From: Branchiostoma floridae
Lineage: Eukaryota; Chordata; Leptocardii; Amphioxiformes; Branchiostomatidae
Assembly: GCF_000003815.2 (NCBI RefSeq)
Contig: NC_049995.1
Location: 5,812,912 to 5,876,911 of the forward strand
DNA length: 64,000 nt
Direction of reading: 5' to 3'
Shown: piece after piece, positions 12,534 to 25,544 of the stretch
How positions within the stretch are numbered: position 1 is the stretch's first letter
Layout: each line of letters opens with the position of its first letter
Translations under genes and position numbers: made by a program
Notes under the pieces: generated by a model
What the model saw: only the letters and a program-made list of their open reading frames with translations
Databases searched by the model: none
What the model was told of the DNA's origin: nothing

Positions 12534-15500
12534 TTAAGTCTCTTCTATAGCTTTCTTAAACTCCTTCATGACCCGTGGAATTAGGTCATAGAAGACCCGA
12601 GTGTGGTCGAAGTTGTTCCTGACGAATACCAAGTCTGTGACGTCAACACTGTACGTTTCCTGTTCCGGCCAGCCCGCCCAGATGTACAAGTTGTAGAGTG
12701 CAGACTGGTTGAGTAACCAACTTAGGTTATCCCATGATCCACGGACCTGATTCAGATCAAAACATATGTTGAACTTATTATAGAGATTGCTAAACTTTCT
12801 TTCCAACACTGAATTAATAGGGACTTACCCTAAATTTTCGGTCGAACTCCGTCAACCTTGTTCACAGAATGACCCTCTCTATCCCCAGCAGTGACGTCAG
12901 GAACACGCCACTTTTGCAGGATGGGGTCATAAGTATCAGAAAGTCTATGCCGCCCCCCGTCTCTGTTGAGCGTGGGCCGGTGGGCTCTAATGTGCACTGC
13001 CTCCTTCACTCCTCATGCTAAGATATGTTGAACTTCTTTTTTGTATTTTTGCTTTTAGACGGGATGGGTTTGTCTAGACGTCTACGAGATCGGTCTATCG
13101 GGCTTTTTGCAACGCGTTAACGACGGGCAAAGCAACATTACCGGAAACGCCTGCCTCGTCACCCAGACCAGACATATTTTGAAGTAACATACATTCGCAT
13201 AATTTCACCAGGTGCCATTATACCGCCACCTCAAAAAAAAAAAAACCTTTTTGTTATAGAGGCCTTCTCAAGATTGTCTTCAACACCTAAATACCTGAAT
13301 TGTATTACATTTAGGATATTTAACATCCGCTGTTCAAGATAATCTTGGGAAGACCTCTATACTAACGTTTTTTGAGGTGGCAGTATTATGGCATCTGATG
13401 GTACTATGATAGTCGATGTTAATCTTTTCCAGGACGGATTTTGATAAAACGGTCAAGTTTTGTGTTACGGAGTCCAGCTTTAAAAATCTGGTAGAAAAAT
13501 TGTGACCCTTTCCATGTTTGACCTGTAGATCCCTGTAGTAGAATAGTAGCTCACATGCTGGAGTAACAATTGATTATGACGGGGATGACATCCTCGTGTC
13601 ATTTCAATCTTCTGACTGTAGATCGTAAATACGATCTCGTACTCTATGAACCAAAACAAACCCGACAAATTCATTTGAATTGCAGTGGGGATAAAGACTT
13701 CGGAGGTGAATGTGTTTTGATACAATTGTTTTTGCAATGCTTAAACGTGCATTGCACTGGAAAGTTAATTTGATACCTCCCCGAAGGTACTGTGCGTAAA
13801 AGGAACCATTCACGACTTACTTGTCTGACGTCCACACTGAAAGTCACGACCTGTGTCAGGTTGGCACACATCCGGGATATCTGCTCAACCTGGGCACGAG
13901 AGTAACCCTCCAGCGGACTTACTGGTCTCATCGCAAAAACTGAAGAAAAAACACAACGTTGTCTTAGAATACATGATTAAAGAACCAGATATTGAGCAAC
14001 AATAAGCTTTCTGTAATCAATGAATTTATACAATCTATTCCTTATGGCTTATTACTAATGTGTTAATTTTTAGGCTACGAATTCAATGCTAACCAAAAGA
14101 GGTGTCAGGACAACAATCTTCTTTGTACAGAAGCCTACTTTTCGGTGGTCGTTTGTTACTTCTTCATCGGGGCTGGTTCTATTTTGTATTGAAAATAGAT
14201 GTCGCTGCTAATTAACAGAGGCGGTCTAAAGGGACCAATGGGGGCTGCACGAGCAACCTCAATGGAGGTTCATTGAGCTCCATTGAGCTAGCTCCAAACA
14301 CTATGAATGTAAACACATGGCACACGTCACATTTAATAATTTCTTAGACCTCTAGTACGTACGTACGTACATATACTAGGTCCATGCACTATGAATACAA
14401 ACACGTGGTTCACGTCACCTTCAAGAAATTGTTAGGGCTCCACGGAGGAGTCAAATTATTAGGACGTATTAAAATGACAAACGTACCGCGCGGGTAGATC
14501 CGCTGGAAATGTTTCATCAAAGACGACGTTTTAGTGACGGTCTGTCACTTTTCTCATGACAATACTGACTGGTTCTATTTTGCACTGCAGCTAGGTGTCG
14601 CTGCTAACAGATGCGGTCCCAAACGTAAAGTATTTACACATATAACGTTACATACTAGGTTCTCACGGTATCTCACCTATGGAAACGTGAGGAAACATAT
14701 TGACAATAGGGTCGATGAACGTCTCCTTGCTGAAGAGGCCAGGAATCTTTGCTTTCAACATGACAGGGCTTCTTAGGTCTTCGCTTCGTCTTTGGAAAAC
14801 CTGTTAACGTTATAATAAAAAAAAATCTAGATGATAAAATGTTGCGGAGTAGGGTTTGAAATCCACTCAACATGCATGGACATACACTAATACTCTCCAA
14901 ATAGAATCGGGACATAAAGAAAACACAACAAAAAAGAAAGCCCAACAGCAACAACAAAAAAAACATGACAAAAACAGCCGGAGCTGAATCGACGCTTGGA
15001 GAGTAGATATAAACAAGATAACAGTTACTCAAACAACTGGAAAACTTAATAGGCGGTCAGGCGTTTCAAGCAGCTTCCACGTCAGTGACTAAGGAATGTT
15101 TATAGTATACATGAATATTTTGACCTTCATCGACACAACATGGGCACACATAATTGTTTGAGCAAATGTGGATTATCTTTTCATTCTATAGCTAGTTTCT
15201 AAAGAAGGACAAAATATCCAGACATCTTACGTTATTACAACGTTAACCAGGGTTGTCTATTTTTGTGTGTATTTTAATGGCAGGTAAACATTTACCTCTA
15301 GAGCAGGAACTACTGAGCCGACACTATGGAACTCCAGCATGATACCCTGTTGCCTCATCTTTGCAACGTCCAGCCACTCTTCCAAAGTTATGACGTCACT
15401 TCCGGCGACTGACGCGTCATCAGACATGATAGGGACGTTGTCAGAGCGGATGTCAACGTCGGCTTCGAGCATGGTGACCTCACGATAGGCTACATACATA

Positions 15501-18500
15501 GGAAAACCAACTGTAAAACGGGTATCCTACTGGGCTAAGTCAGAATGCACTAACTGGTATTATCAAGGAGGCGGAAATTTGTTGCCAGATTTGCTAATAG
15601 TAAAGAAAAGCAATTTGCAAAATGGCACGAAATGGGCGCATTTTATATATCTTATAACGAATGGTGGGTGTATATGCTACCTTGAATATGTTACGCAGGG
15701 AATCATTAGTGATTATCTTGTTATCAGTGCACATTTTTGCATTTTTAATCCTTGCTCATTGGTTCAGCGATTTCCAATATCATGCTCACCTGGGCTTCGT
15801 ACTCAAATGCGTCGCACGTTATTGTGACATCAAGGAAAAAAAATAGTGCAACGTCAAAAAGTTGGAGTAGTCTTGTGAGATATCTGCTTTTTTATATGGT
15901 CTTAATAACTGTCTAATCAAAGATGGAGACCAATGAAACTGTTACGTTCATTATTCATATGAGAGCAAAAATTGCTAATTTTACACTCAGCCTGATAAGT
16001 ATATGTAGAGCTAAATGTTTTTTCTTGGTAAGAATCATGAAATGACTGAAAACTTGTAATTGAATATCTATTTCAATGTTGGAATCGTAACACTTGTAAT
16101 TAATCTACTTCTGCGTGTTGTTTTAATACTTAATTTTTTACACAGAACCAACCTCCCATGGCTTCTTCAATAGCCTCTCTTGAGTTAACACCGTCCGCCC
16201 ATGTAATGGAAAGGCCATCCCGTCCATAGATTTTGTAGCTAGCTTGGAAGAAATTCACCAAACTGCCTCCAGTCTCAGTCATCCGCAGTAACTCTGTTGC
16301 CTTCTCAGTTGTGATGTCATAGAAAACTCTGCTCCAATCAAAATCGTTCCGAATTTTTAATAGATCAACAGGATCAATGCTTGTCTGTCCCTCAGAAAGT
16401 GTCAACGTGTAGGTGTCTGACTGTTCTAGCAGCCATTTTAGGTACGATTCATTGTTAAAGGATTGCTATTTTGTTCAAGAAAAAAAAACACGTGAAGGTA
16501 AAAATTATATACTGTATATACGTACAGTATACTGTATTTAGCTCAGAGTCTATAACATCGACTATCATAATTCCATCAGGTGCCATAATACCGCCACCTC
16601 AAAAAAAAAAAAAACGTTAGTATAGAGGCCTTCCCAATCGTTTGAAGACAATCTTGAGAAGGTCTATATAACAACGGTTTTCGAGGTGGCGGTATAATGT
16701 CACCTGGTGGAATTATGCGAATGCTACATAAAGGTGTGAAAATGTCTTGTAAATGCCCTTTAACAAGACCTAAAATAGACACTTTTAGCAAAGAACGAAA
16801 TGTTTACGTATATTATGCCATATAAAAGCATGATGTAAGTGAAACAAAAATCTTTATGAATTTGTCTACAGTAAATGTCCTGTATTTAAAGAGGAAAAAA
16901 TTGTATCTGTCAGATGGAATGTAGCATGATTAATGTTTTATCTCATCTACAGTAGTTAACTCATGCATTTAGCCAACGCTGAGCTTATTATGTACACAAT
17001 AAAGATAATTGTCATGATTGTAGATGTCATTTGAGTCTTATTGTAAAGGCTATTACCGGTATGACAGCTTCTGTAGTGTGAAAGGTCAACTTCACTGCTA
17101 CGTCATGGTCAGCCGCCATGATGGCGGAAAGCCACTCTTCAAACGTGAGGTCATAACCGTTGTCGGTGGGCTTCGCCATGATTGGTTGGTTTTGGTTTCC
17201 TAGTATAACGTCTGCACCGATGATGTTTGACTTCCCTGTAAATAATGCAAAACCCTACTTAGTTGTTCTCATTTCCCATTGTATCATTTCAAAGAGTTCT
17301 GCTGTCATTGAATTGAACTTGGAAGATTTCAACCTTTGTAACGCAAGTTCACCTTAATCTTCGGGGAAACGGTTCTTTTTAAGAACTGGGGTATTACGTC
17401 GACGGACAGTGGTAACGGGAGGGGGCCATACTTCGACACCCGTTCTAAGTGGATGCGTATGGCTTTTGTCAATGTACATTTTACAGTGAACTCATCAAAA
17501 ACAAGTTAAGATCTTGTATGCATCCATATAACTGTTATTGAAGCTGTACATATATATATTTCATTTAACAGTAGCGTTCCGCACTGTACTTGGACAGCGC
17601 ACGAAACTTACCGCAGGTTTTCGGCTTGCGTCCTAGCAGAACGTTCCAACACAAAAAAGGGGTCCAAACTCCGACATAGTAAAAACCAGACCATCGCCGT
17701 GCATTTTTAAACAACTTATGCAAACAGAATAGCACTGAAAGTCTTCATTATAATTTTTTGTACCAAATATGGGTCATATTTTGTATTACGCGACTTATTC
17801 AAATACGGTGTATTAAAACGTTTACCTCTCACGGTGAGACCAACTTGCCGCAAAACGGCAGCGCATTGTTACGTTGGACTGTGATGGCATTTTCGCTTTT
17901 CGGCTTCCTTAATTGCCTTTTCATCCTGTCTTTCGGCAGCAGCAATTGCTACAGGCTTATCTAGTCGGTAGGGATCGATTTTTCTTGAATGTTTGTCGCT
18001 CTACGGACGGGTTGACTGAGTTCAACGTGTTGAGCATCGCTCGCCCGCCTTCGTGCGTGATAGTAAAATGGCGGGGCCCCGACTGCGGTGAACATTGTGG
18101 CATCATTTTAGCTCCGTTTATCCAACCCAGCTAAAGGCAGAACAGAACACAGGTATTATTTTTCGGAAGGCTAATAAACATCATTTCTATGTGTGGTGGT
18201 ATTTTTTCACATGTCGTATTTTGCGAAGAATAATTCAAGAGTTTCCCGGGCCATGGTCTCGATACGTTCGCTCGTCAACTTGCACGGAAAGCGTCAAACT
18301 TGTGCAAGTTTTTCAATCGTTATCTGTGGGACTTGCTAACTTCGACACATACCCCGTCTTTGTAGTTATTTACAACAAGGTTTAGCCTACAGCTAGTGTA
18401 CTTCTCATGTGCAGGCATCTATGCATTTCTCCGCAACAATGATTTTTAAAAACCTGTCGAACTTTGGACCCCTGTCGAAGTATGGCCCCCTCCCGTTATA

Positions 18501-21500
18501 TTTTGAAAAAAAATGCAATATTCTTAAAAACATTGCAACTTAAAAACACCTTCCGTCGACTGATATTCCTAAATAGTCTGTTTTCATAAACAACGGATTT
18601 AGGTTACACCGCGGATAGAGATGAGCTAAATTTATAGATATACTTTTTCCACCGAAGTTAACTTAAATTCATAAACAAATATACATTTATCGCAAGATAG
18701 CATACTGCAATATGTACCAGTCTTTTTCGAGACCGCGATTATACCTTTCTACAGTGTATAACTAATGTACCGCAGAATCGTTTAAATGACATAAAAAATA
18801 AAGCACATTTTCCCATCCACACAGAAATTAAGTCTCGCAAGGCTTCTGTCAGTTTTTCCCGGCTGTTGGTCTCGTGAGACCACGTGAGAAGTAGGGCATC
18901 TCGCCGTTGGAGCGGGAAAAAGGACAGAAGGTTGACCTTTGACACGTGACGTTGCATAGCCTCAAGAAAATCATCTTCTTGCTGCGATGAGAAAAATAAA
19001 ATGCACATGTCGGTATAAAGATTAACCACATATTGACAGGGGGCATCTGTATTGCATCACATACTTACAGGTGACTAATTCACATACTTGCTCTCCAAGC
19101 AAAGTTTAATGGGAAAATCGTAGGTTATCATTTTTCATATATGCCGTTTGTTTCTGATAGTCGACCCCACCAACCTCTGTTCCAGGTGGCAATCTCAAAA
19201 GACAAGGGGAGTAGTAGTTAGTGGGGTCGGCTGACGGAGATAAACCGCGTATAAGGAAAGAGGTCACGATTTTAATTTTCTTATCGACCTCTGCTTGGAG
19301 AGTGGAATCAAGTAATATTCAACAGGGCATTAATTTGTTAGATCATAAAATTTGGGAAGGTAAAGATGATTGGATGTATTACTACATAAATGTTACTCTT
19401 TAAGTTTTTAATTTCCTATCATCCCTTCACGTTAGAAATTTCTCACTTTTTCTATTACAACAAAATGTTTGTTTTAAAATACCTGTTTCGGAAGGTCGTA
19501 GTAAACCAGCTTGTGTGAGAAGGCATTGCGACATTTCACAAGGTCGTAGGATCTGTGTATGTCGAATACAGACGTCCATACGGTGATGGTATATCTGAAG
19601 ATGCAGAAAATGAGACAAGCGTTACTCGAGCAGTAAGATTTTTTCACAGAATTTTATGGTAGGTCTTAGGAAGATGAAGGTCAAAGTTGATGATGGCCTC
19701 CTGGCGTCTATCCTTGGTACAGCAGCAGAACCTTTTAAAAAATCTTCTCCTCTGGACATGCTCAGGGTGTCGATCCTTTTCTAATGGCAAATACATTTTT
19801 ATGTTAAGAATAAGTGATACAGGTTGTTGTTTCATTCGCTCCTTTTGTCACTTCTTTTGTTTGTAAACGACGACCGGTCACTGCTTAATTACACGACTGT
19901 CTTTTAAAAGCTTGGTTACTGAGATCAAGGAGGTTAATAAAGACCTCTGTATAATCCCCTTGCTGAGGTACATGGCCAAAATGTTTTTCTATCAAATTCT
20001 CTATCGAATAAAAAAAAATTAAAAAGACGTTTAACAATGTATCGTATATAATGTATACGTAGTCAGACAATGGTCTCTAAAGTTACCTCTTCTCATATTG
20101 ACCCCCCCCCCCCCCCAAAAAAAAACACGATAGAAATAGAGATAATACCTGACCTGTCTGACTGACTCAGCAGCCATTCCAAGTTCTCTAGGGTCCCAGG
20201 CAAACTGAGCAAAGAGTTTCTGATGGGGAACGTGACGGGTTGTGTCAGGTCTCCGCAGTAGGAGTGCATCTCCTCCACCATCTGCCTCGTGTAGCCCTCG
20301 TTTTCTCGGTCGTAGTAGAATCCTGAAATTACACAAAGCATAACGGTTAAGGAAAGCTGCATCGTGGGAAGCTTGCAGTTGCACTGTGGGTAATTTAGAG
20401 TTGCATCATGGGAGATCTAGGTCAGCAGCAGCCATTTTCAGTATTCAGACCTTAAAAGCTCGGGGGGAATAAAAGAAATAAATTTCACGATGGTCAAATT
20501 TGGCCCAAAAGTTTCCATTCGAACGCAGAGTATCGGGTTACCGGAACTCCCGCGCGGTCCCCGCGGAGGGCTGACGGTGACTGAAACATCTTCTACAAGA
20601 TCGTGATAGTTAGAAAAGCAACCTCTCGCACGTGTCTCGTTGCGATTAAATGAAAACTGGCAGGGTGTACACGTCAAATCTTACCGTTTACGTGTGCTGC
20701 ACAGTTTTGTCTCAATGTTTTCTGAAATGTGCCTAGTTGGTTGGTTTAGAAAGGGTGTTTGGTGGACAAAAAAACAAATACCATATTTAGATCGGTCCTA
20801 AATTTGACTGAAAATCCAAATCTTTTATATCATATGAGTAATGATTATGAAATCAAACTTTCTGTCTTAGGGATTTTTCAACTTCTACTTAGAACTATTT
20901 TTATAGCCAAGATAAGGTCGAAAAATCATGTTTTTTACACTCAAAGGCTCGTAACTCAAAATTGCCTCCACATTCCAAAAATCCCTAAGACACAAACCTT
21001 GAGATATTAGTTGTCGACAATTTAAGTCCTGAAAGAGTTGATTTGCATGCGTTTTGTAAGCGATTTAAATACCATGTTTGGTCGTATGTCGAGCCTCACT
21101 GATAGTGACATAGAGTAATTGATACCGCCGTAAACAAGTGTTGTGATATTCAAGGTCACCAATAATGACGCCAGCAGCTTTCTTACATGTCACATATTCC
21201 AAACTTGGCGGTAGCAAAACTAAGATTGCCAGATAACGTTTTATATCTGCGAAAATGTTTTTTTTTCTTCTGACGCACGGTACCCGGGAGAACAAGGGTG
21301 TTTTCTGCATGTTTACTGTAACAACCTACGGATGACCGCGGTTGACCTCCAATAGAACGCCCGTTCTGTTCGATCACGTCAGCGTTCTATTCGATGGAAC
21401 ATGATTCGTGTTCTAAATCCCCACATAGAAGTCTGGAAATTTTGGGACCAAATTTTACCATCGTGTTTAATATCCGTACAGACCATTATGAGAAGAGCAA

Positions 21501-23942
21501 GGCTGCAATACTGTAAATGCATTTGATTTCGCGGAGATTCAATTTCGGGGCAGCGGGAAAAAGGACTGCTCGCGGTGGTTTTAAGTTCGCGGTCATGGAA
21601 AAATGTTCGCGGTAAATTTGCAACCTTAAAACCACGAACATAAAACCACCGCGAAAATTTCTTCATTTACAGTACTTGGAAAGTATCTTTGAATTTTGGG
21701 TGATTTATGTTGCAGATTGTGTAATTTAGCGCTGCAGCAGCCATGTTTGGAAGTGTAGGGGGTTGAATAAATAGAAAAAAAATCTCCCTGTGTCATTATA
21801 TTCATGGAAAGCATCATTTACATTCTATTCTTAAAGGAGTTGGATTGATATTGAGAAATTTGTCTTCAAATCACCTGTTGTCCATCCAATTGAAAGAGTG
21901 CATTCTGGGAAAATCCGGTTGACCGTATCGATGAATTCCCGCGCGTTGACGCCCGGATTGACGGTGTTTGGTCCGCGCAGGATATCCGCGTTCAACCAGA
22001 CGGGACGGTTTATAAGGTTTGATTTGTTCCTTAAAATCCTGTAGTAATTGAAAGAAATTCAGCTTATAGTAAAGGTAAGGTAAAGGTACATGTAGTCCTC
22101 TTTTAGGCCGAAGGAGCTCTGGGTCGTTATCTACTGTCTAAGGCAAGGTTTTGGGGAGTCGGAGCCCAACTCTATTCTTCCATCGTATTATACTTCCCAA
22201 CTGACGTCAGGTGCCCATTTTTACAATCCACAGGGTGGAATAGGATAGTCATGTAAAATGACTTTCCAACGGCCTAAATATCAGTTTCTTTCGAACTCAG
22301 GACCCCTGGTTCCTGGGTCAAAAATCTTGCAGTTACGTTGCACGATACGTTGCACGATATTGAACATCGATTCGATTCATTCGATACATCGTCAATTTTT
22401 TTTTACATCTGACAATTTTAGAAATGAAATTCAAGAAAATGAACGATGGTGGTCCGATATGGTTAAAGCAAGGTTAATGGAAGACAGATGAAGCAGTAGA
22501 CAGATGGAAAAGAACAGTTTAAACGAATTAAATCTCTATTCAAAAGCGACAAAATCGGAGCGTTGACAGATAAAAGTTAATCTTGCCCCGCAACTAATAA
22601 ACTAGTTCACATGTCTCGTCTCTTTTATACAACAACAATCTGTAATAGCACTCACCTTAGAGATGGAGCAACTGATCCAATACTCTTGAAGTCTAACTTG
22701 AGTCCCTTACTGGACTCAAGTGCGGCGTCCAGCCATTCCTGAAAAGTGTTGTCACTGTCAGTCTGGGGAGGGTGCGCCATAACGGGAATGTCCGTCTGCG
22801 CATGCGTACCTTGTCCACGTAACAAGATGTCTGCCTCCAGCATGTGTACGTCACCTAAAGAGTTGGGGCATATTTTAGCTGAGAAATATGAAATATGTTC
22901 CATAAAGAACACATTAAAATGCATTGGTTGTTTGTTTATTTAGTTGTTCTTTGTCTGGTTTGTTGGTTGATCAGCTACAAGTGTACTTACTTGCTAATGC
23001 CTTTGCCAGCTGAGCCTTGCTATTGGCTCCGTGTGACCACGTGACCTGAATGGCGTCCTGCCTGTCAAACTTGAAATATTCCAAAGGGCTGCCGTCAGTC
23101 GGGAACTCGGCTGTGAAAAATAGAAATAACTTGATACACGCTTGCTTCTTTCAGTAGAATTCTTAATAAGTACCATTAGATTAATCAAATGGCATGGAAA
23201 TATATCAAATCACCACTACGTTATGATCATCAGGTGAAATTGTATTTTTTTCCAGAACTTGCTTCAACAAGGCAAATATTAACGTTTTTATTAATAACAT
23301 ATCGCTAAAATCTCAATTGACCTTGGGTTAATTTACATTAAAAGATTGACCCCACTTACACACCTGTTGCACCCACGAAACGTTGCCTAGATGCTATATC
23401 CCGATCAAAAAATCTATCTCACCCAAATGGGGGGGGTGTGTGAAGCCTGGATATCAGACCCCAACTGATCTCAAGATAACTATCACACGATAGATATTTT
23501 GAGATCGGGTTGGGGTCTGTTATCCAGGCTAGAAGCTGTAGGGAAATTTCCTTAGGTGCATTGGCCCTGAAAGCCGTCTGGCATCCAGGCTAACCAAAAG
23601 CCCGTAGTCATCCGTAAGCTACTTGGTCTCTACAGAACTATATTGGCTATCTTGATTTCCTTTCATTGCCTTCTCATTTGTCATTCCTATAGCAAACAAA
23701 ACAAGACTCTGTCGCTGGATGTTACCTTCCAGTCACAGAGTAATAAGCTAGAAATCTTCTTATAATGGTTTATAAGACATAGCTACGTAAGGGGTCTTAC
23801 CGATCGTTACTGGGGGTACCAGGAAGTACACCATCAGTGCAATGGCGGCCACCAGCACCACGCCAATAACTGCAGCTATCGTCACGTATCTCGTCACCTT
23901 CTTCTGGTGTCTCTTACTCTTACCTTCAATCTCGACCTCCAT
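12534..23942 (-). CDS. FAM151: FAM151/menorin-like type II membrane protein, three DUF2181 repeats (middle one shortened)
   Basis: Thirteen exons on the minus strand: 23801-23942, 22991-23110, 22656-22854, 21875-22038, 20154-20322, 19483-19594, about 18823-18981, 17057-17235, 16153-16465, 15296-15489, 14677-14800, 13821-13939 and 12534-12746; about 735 codons. Exon 1 encodes a basic N-terminus and one long hydrophobic segment, so a signal anchor. FAM151 signatures occur three times: VTWSHGANS / LTWSHETNS / [14 protein letters not shown] / IGADV / LEADV, PIMAHPP-like and FEEWL blocks, and WLLxQS followed by VYYD/VFYD. Repeat A covers exons 2-7 and repeat C covers exons 9-13. Repeat B (exons 7-9) lacks the segment coded by exons 4-5 in A and 11-12 in C. 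All junctions keep frame except exon 7 to 8, where no good donor in the right phase was found. The family is related to worm menorin, which acts in dendrite patterning; its biochemical role is unsettled. Confidence 0.85.
13192..13420 (-). mobile_element. long-TIR MITE, copy 1 (FAM151 intron 12)
   Basis: Same element as 16554-16723 and 46251-46470, inverted here: it starts CATTCGCATAATTTCACCAG and ends with the ATGATAGTCGATGTT terminus. Both ends carry the CCACCTCAAAAAA/TTTTTTGAGGTGG inverted block, and inner arms AGACAATCTTGAGAAGG-like pair with their complement. It lies between the last two FAM151 exons. Confidence 0.8.
14171..14625. repeat. local direct duplications in FAM151 intron 11
   Basis: A CTGGTTCTATTTTG...GTGTCGCTGCTAA block occurs near 14171-14240 and again near 14566-14625. 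Between them a CACTATGAATRYAAACAC block occurs at about 14297 and 14388, separated by an ACGT run. The copies are diverged. No coding meaning seen. Confidence 0.45.
16554..16723 (+). mobile_element. long-TIR MITE, copy 2 (FAM151 intron 8)
   Basis: Starts AACATCGACTATCATAATTC and ends GGTGGAATTATGCGAATG, with GTGCCATAATACCGCCACCT and its complement as inner terminal repeats. It is shorter than copies 1 and 3 because of a deletion in the central part. It sits in the intron where repeat B of FAM151 lacks its middle exons. Confidence 0.8.
17413..18498. mobile_element. 1.1-kb element with about 28-bp terminal inverted repeats (FAM151 intron 7)
   Basis: The left end TAACGGGAGGGGGCCATACT is matched by the right end AGTATGGCCCCCTCCCGTTA; the inverted match continues inward through CTTCGACA/TGTCGAAG. 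The interior has no recognisable transposase. The TA at each outer edge may be the target dinucleotide. Confidence 0.6.
18519..18640. mobile_element. half copy of the 9346-9556 MITE family
   Basis: The segment ending ACAACGGATTTAGGTTACAC then CGCGGATAGAG matches the right half of the element at 9346-9556, including the GATATTCCTAAA block. No left end was found, so it is truncated or masked by the neighbouring 1.1-kb element. Confidence 0.5.
21509..21674. mobile_element. hairpin MITE in FAM151 intron 4
   Basis: It starts TACTGTAAATG and ends CATTTACAGTA, with inner CGCGGTGGTTTT pairing with AAAACCACCGCG and further TTCGCGGT blocks. Fragments with the same CCGCGGTGGTTTAAG motif occur near 50816 and near 40130. 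Confidence 0.65.
23444..23530. repeat. short perfect-ended hairpin in FAM151 intron 1
   Basis: Arms AGCCTGGATATCAGACCCCA and TGGGGTCTGTTATCCAGGCT flank a second inverted block, CTGATCTCAAGATAACTATC with its imperfect complement. Likely a tiny MITE. Confidence 0.6.
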
Positions 23943-25358
23943 TTTGTTTTGTTAGGACTGTTAGACAGTGGGACGTCCCGGCAACCTTTGACCCACAGGC
24001 ATAAATGATTGTACAATCACCAAGGTCATCAAACGGTACGATGGGACCTCAGGCCCTGCCTGGTAGCAACTCAGGTCACCAACTCTAGTTAATGATTTAC
24101 AGAATGCATGGCGTCTTGCCCAGGGACAAACCAAAAGTTTTTTTGTGGGGTACGAAGGCTAAGGCAGGTGATTATTTTACATCAGCAAGATTCTGGTTTG
24201 AATCCATTTGCTACCTTGCAAGCTGATTATCAGCAAGACTTCGAGGTTCGTTTACGGGCCACATTGATGGTCCTAACGATCATAAAAACTCAACACTTAA
24301 ATGACAAAAGTTTTATTGCTGACAAAGGAATCAAGTACAAATACAGGTATCCGTATACGGAATATATAGTTACAGGATCATGATGATAGAAACCTTCTTT
24401 TTTGTATTTTCCCCATCGACGGTTTTGGCCAGATTCTGACATTGAATCTTGGAATTTTGACGATTCCCTGTCGTCAACTACTTAAGTAGGCATGATATAA
24501 CGTTAGCTTTGATGATCCCTTCTAGGATGCAATACCGTCAATAACTACTAGTCGGCGCAATCAATACTACCGGAAGTCCCTGACATGCTAGTAAAGAGTA
24601 CATAGGAAAACATTATGTTTAGTGACTCCTATGAATCATGTCAACTATTTACCATTTTTTCGTGATAATAATTACACTTCTACTAAATCGCAAGCCTTTC
24701 AGTATCTGCTATTAAGTACCAATTATTTTTAGTGAGTGATTGATTATGATCGTTAATTAGTATATCATGAGCCAATTGCACATGTTAATGTTAACAGTCC
24801 TCCGTCATGCCTTTGTATTTAAATATTTGGGCTGATGCCAGTACAATATATAGCCAATCACGCATCCTACATTAGACAGCGATACCCTTGACCAAGATAA
24901 CGTTATATATCCATGGAGCCAAATGTATAAGCAGTGACTCACCAACATGGTGGGGAGGGGGGCATGTTTCTGCTAAATACTCTTCAAAATAAAACGCCAA
25001 GACTCACCCATTTTTCCTAATACTCCGACTAGTATCACTTATATTAGATTCTTGCAAGTATGTCCTCTTGCCAGTCACAACGACGATCTAACCTGTTGTT
25101 CAATAGGATAGGCTTCTATGTGAACCTTTGCGGTAAAGCCGCATATACATTGCACATGTAGGTCACATGAGGTCACATTTGCATGGGGTCAGATGCAAAT
25201 TAACCGGACGGACTGGTTCATCGCAGTTGTTGGAAATCCTTAAAATTGCCAAATGTGACATGTTATAAAATATATAAATCTAATAAGTATGCAAATCTAT
25301 ACAGGACTATTTAAAAAAAAAGCAAACAAAAGGCGCATATTGTGTGGATTAAATTCTC
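23943..25358. other. intergenic between the FAM151 5' end and GH16 gene 1 3' end
   Basis: 1.4 kb holding the upstream region of FAM151 (which reads leftward) and the 3' flank of GH16 gene 1 (also leftward). The open frame at 24108-24383 shows no domain. No TATA box was convincing for FAM151. Confidence 0.6.
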
Positions 25359-25364
25359 TTTATT
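25359..25364 (-). terminator. polyadenylation signal of GH16 gene 1
   Basis: AATAAA on the minus strand, 180 bases past the stop codon of the glucanase gene. Confidence 0.45.
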
Positions 25365-25544
25365 TTGTTTTTCATAGCACTGATTTAAGCAAGTTATTTC
25401 TATTACTCTGAGACAGAGTATCAGAGTATAATTAGAAATTATAATGTGTACGATTTAATGCTAAAATGACCCTTCTTGGCAAAGTCACGCGAGAGAATAC
25501 AGATCTCGTGTAATCTCACGAGAGTACGCGAAATCTCGTGAGAC

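Noticed and set aside
19644-19950. Possible extra FAM151 exons (frames with [14 protein letters not shown] and [15 protein letters not shown])
   Set aside because: They match no part of the DUF2181 repeat, and exons 5 and 6 join in phase without them.
22070-22260. Possible SINE starting AAGGTAAAGGTACATGTAGT
   Set aside because: It looks like a retroposon head, but no A/B box or tail could be defined, so it was not listed.
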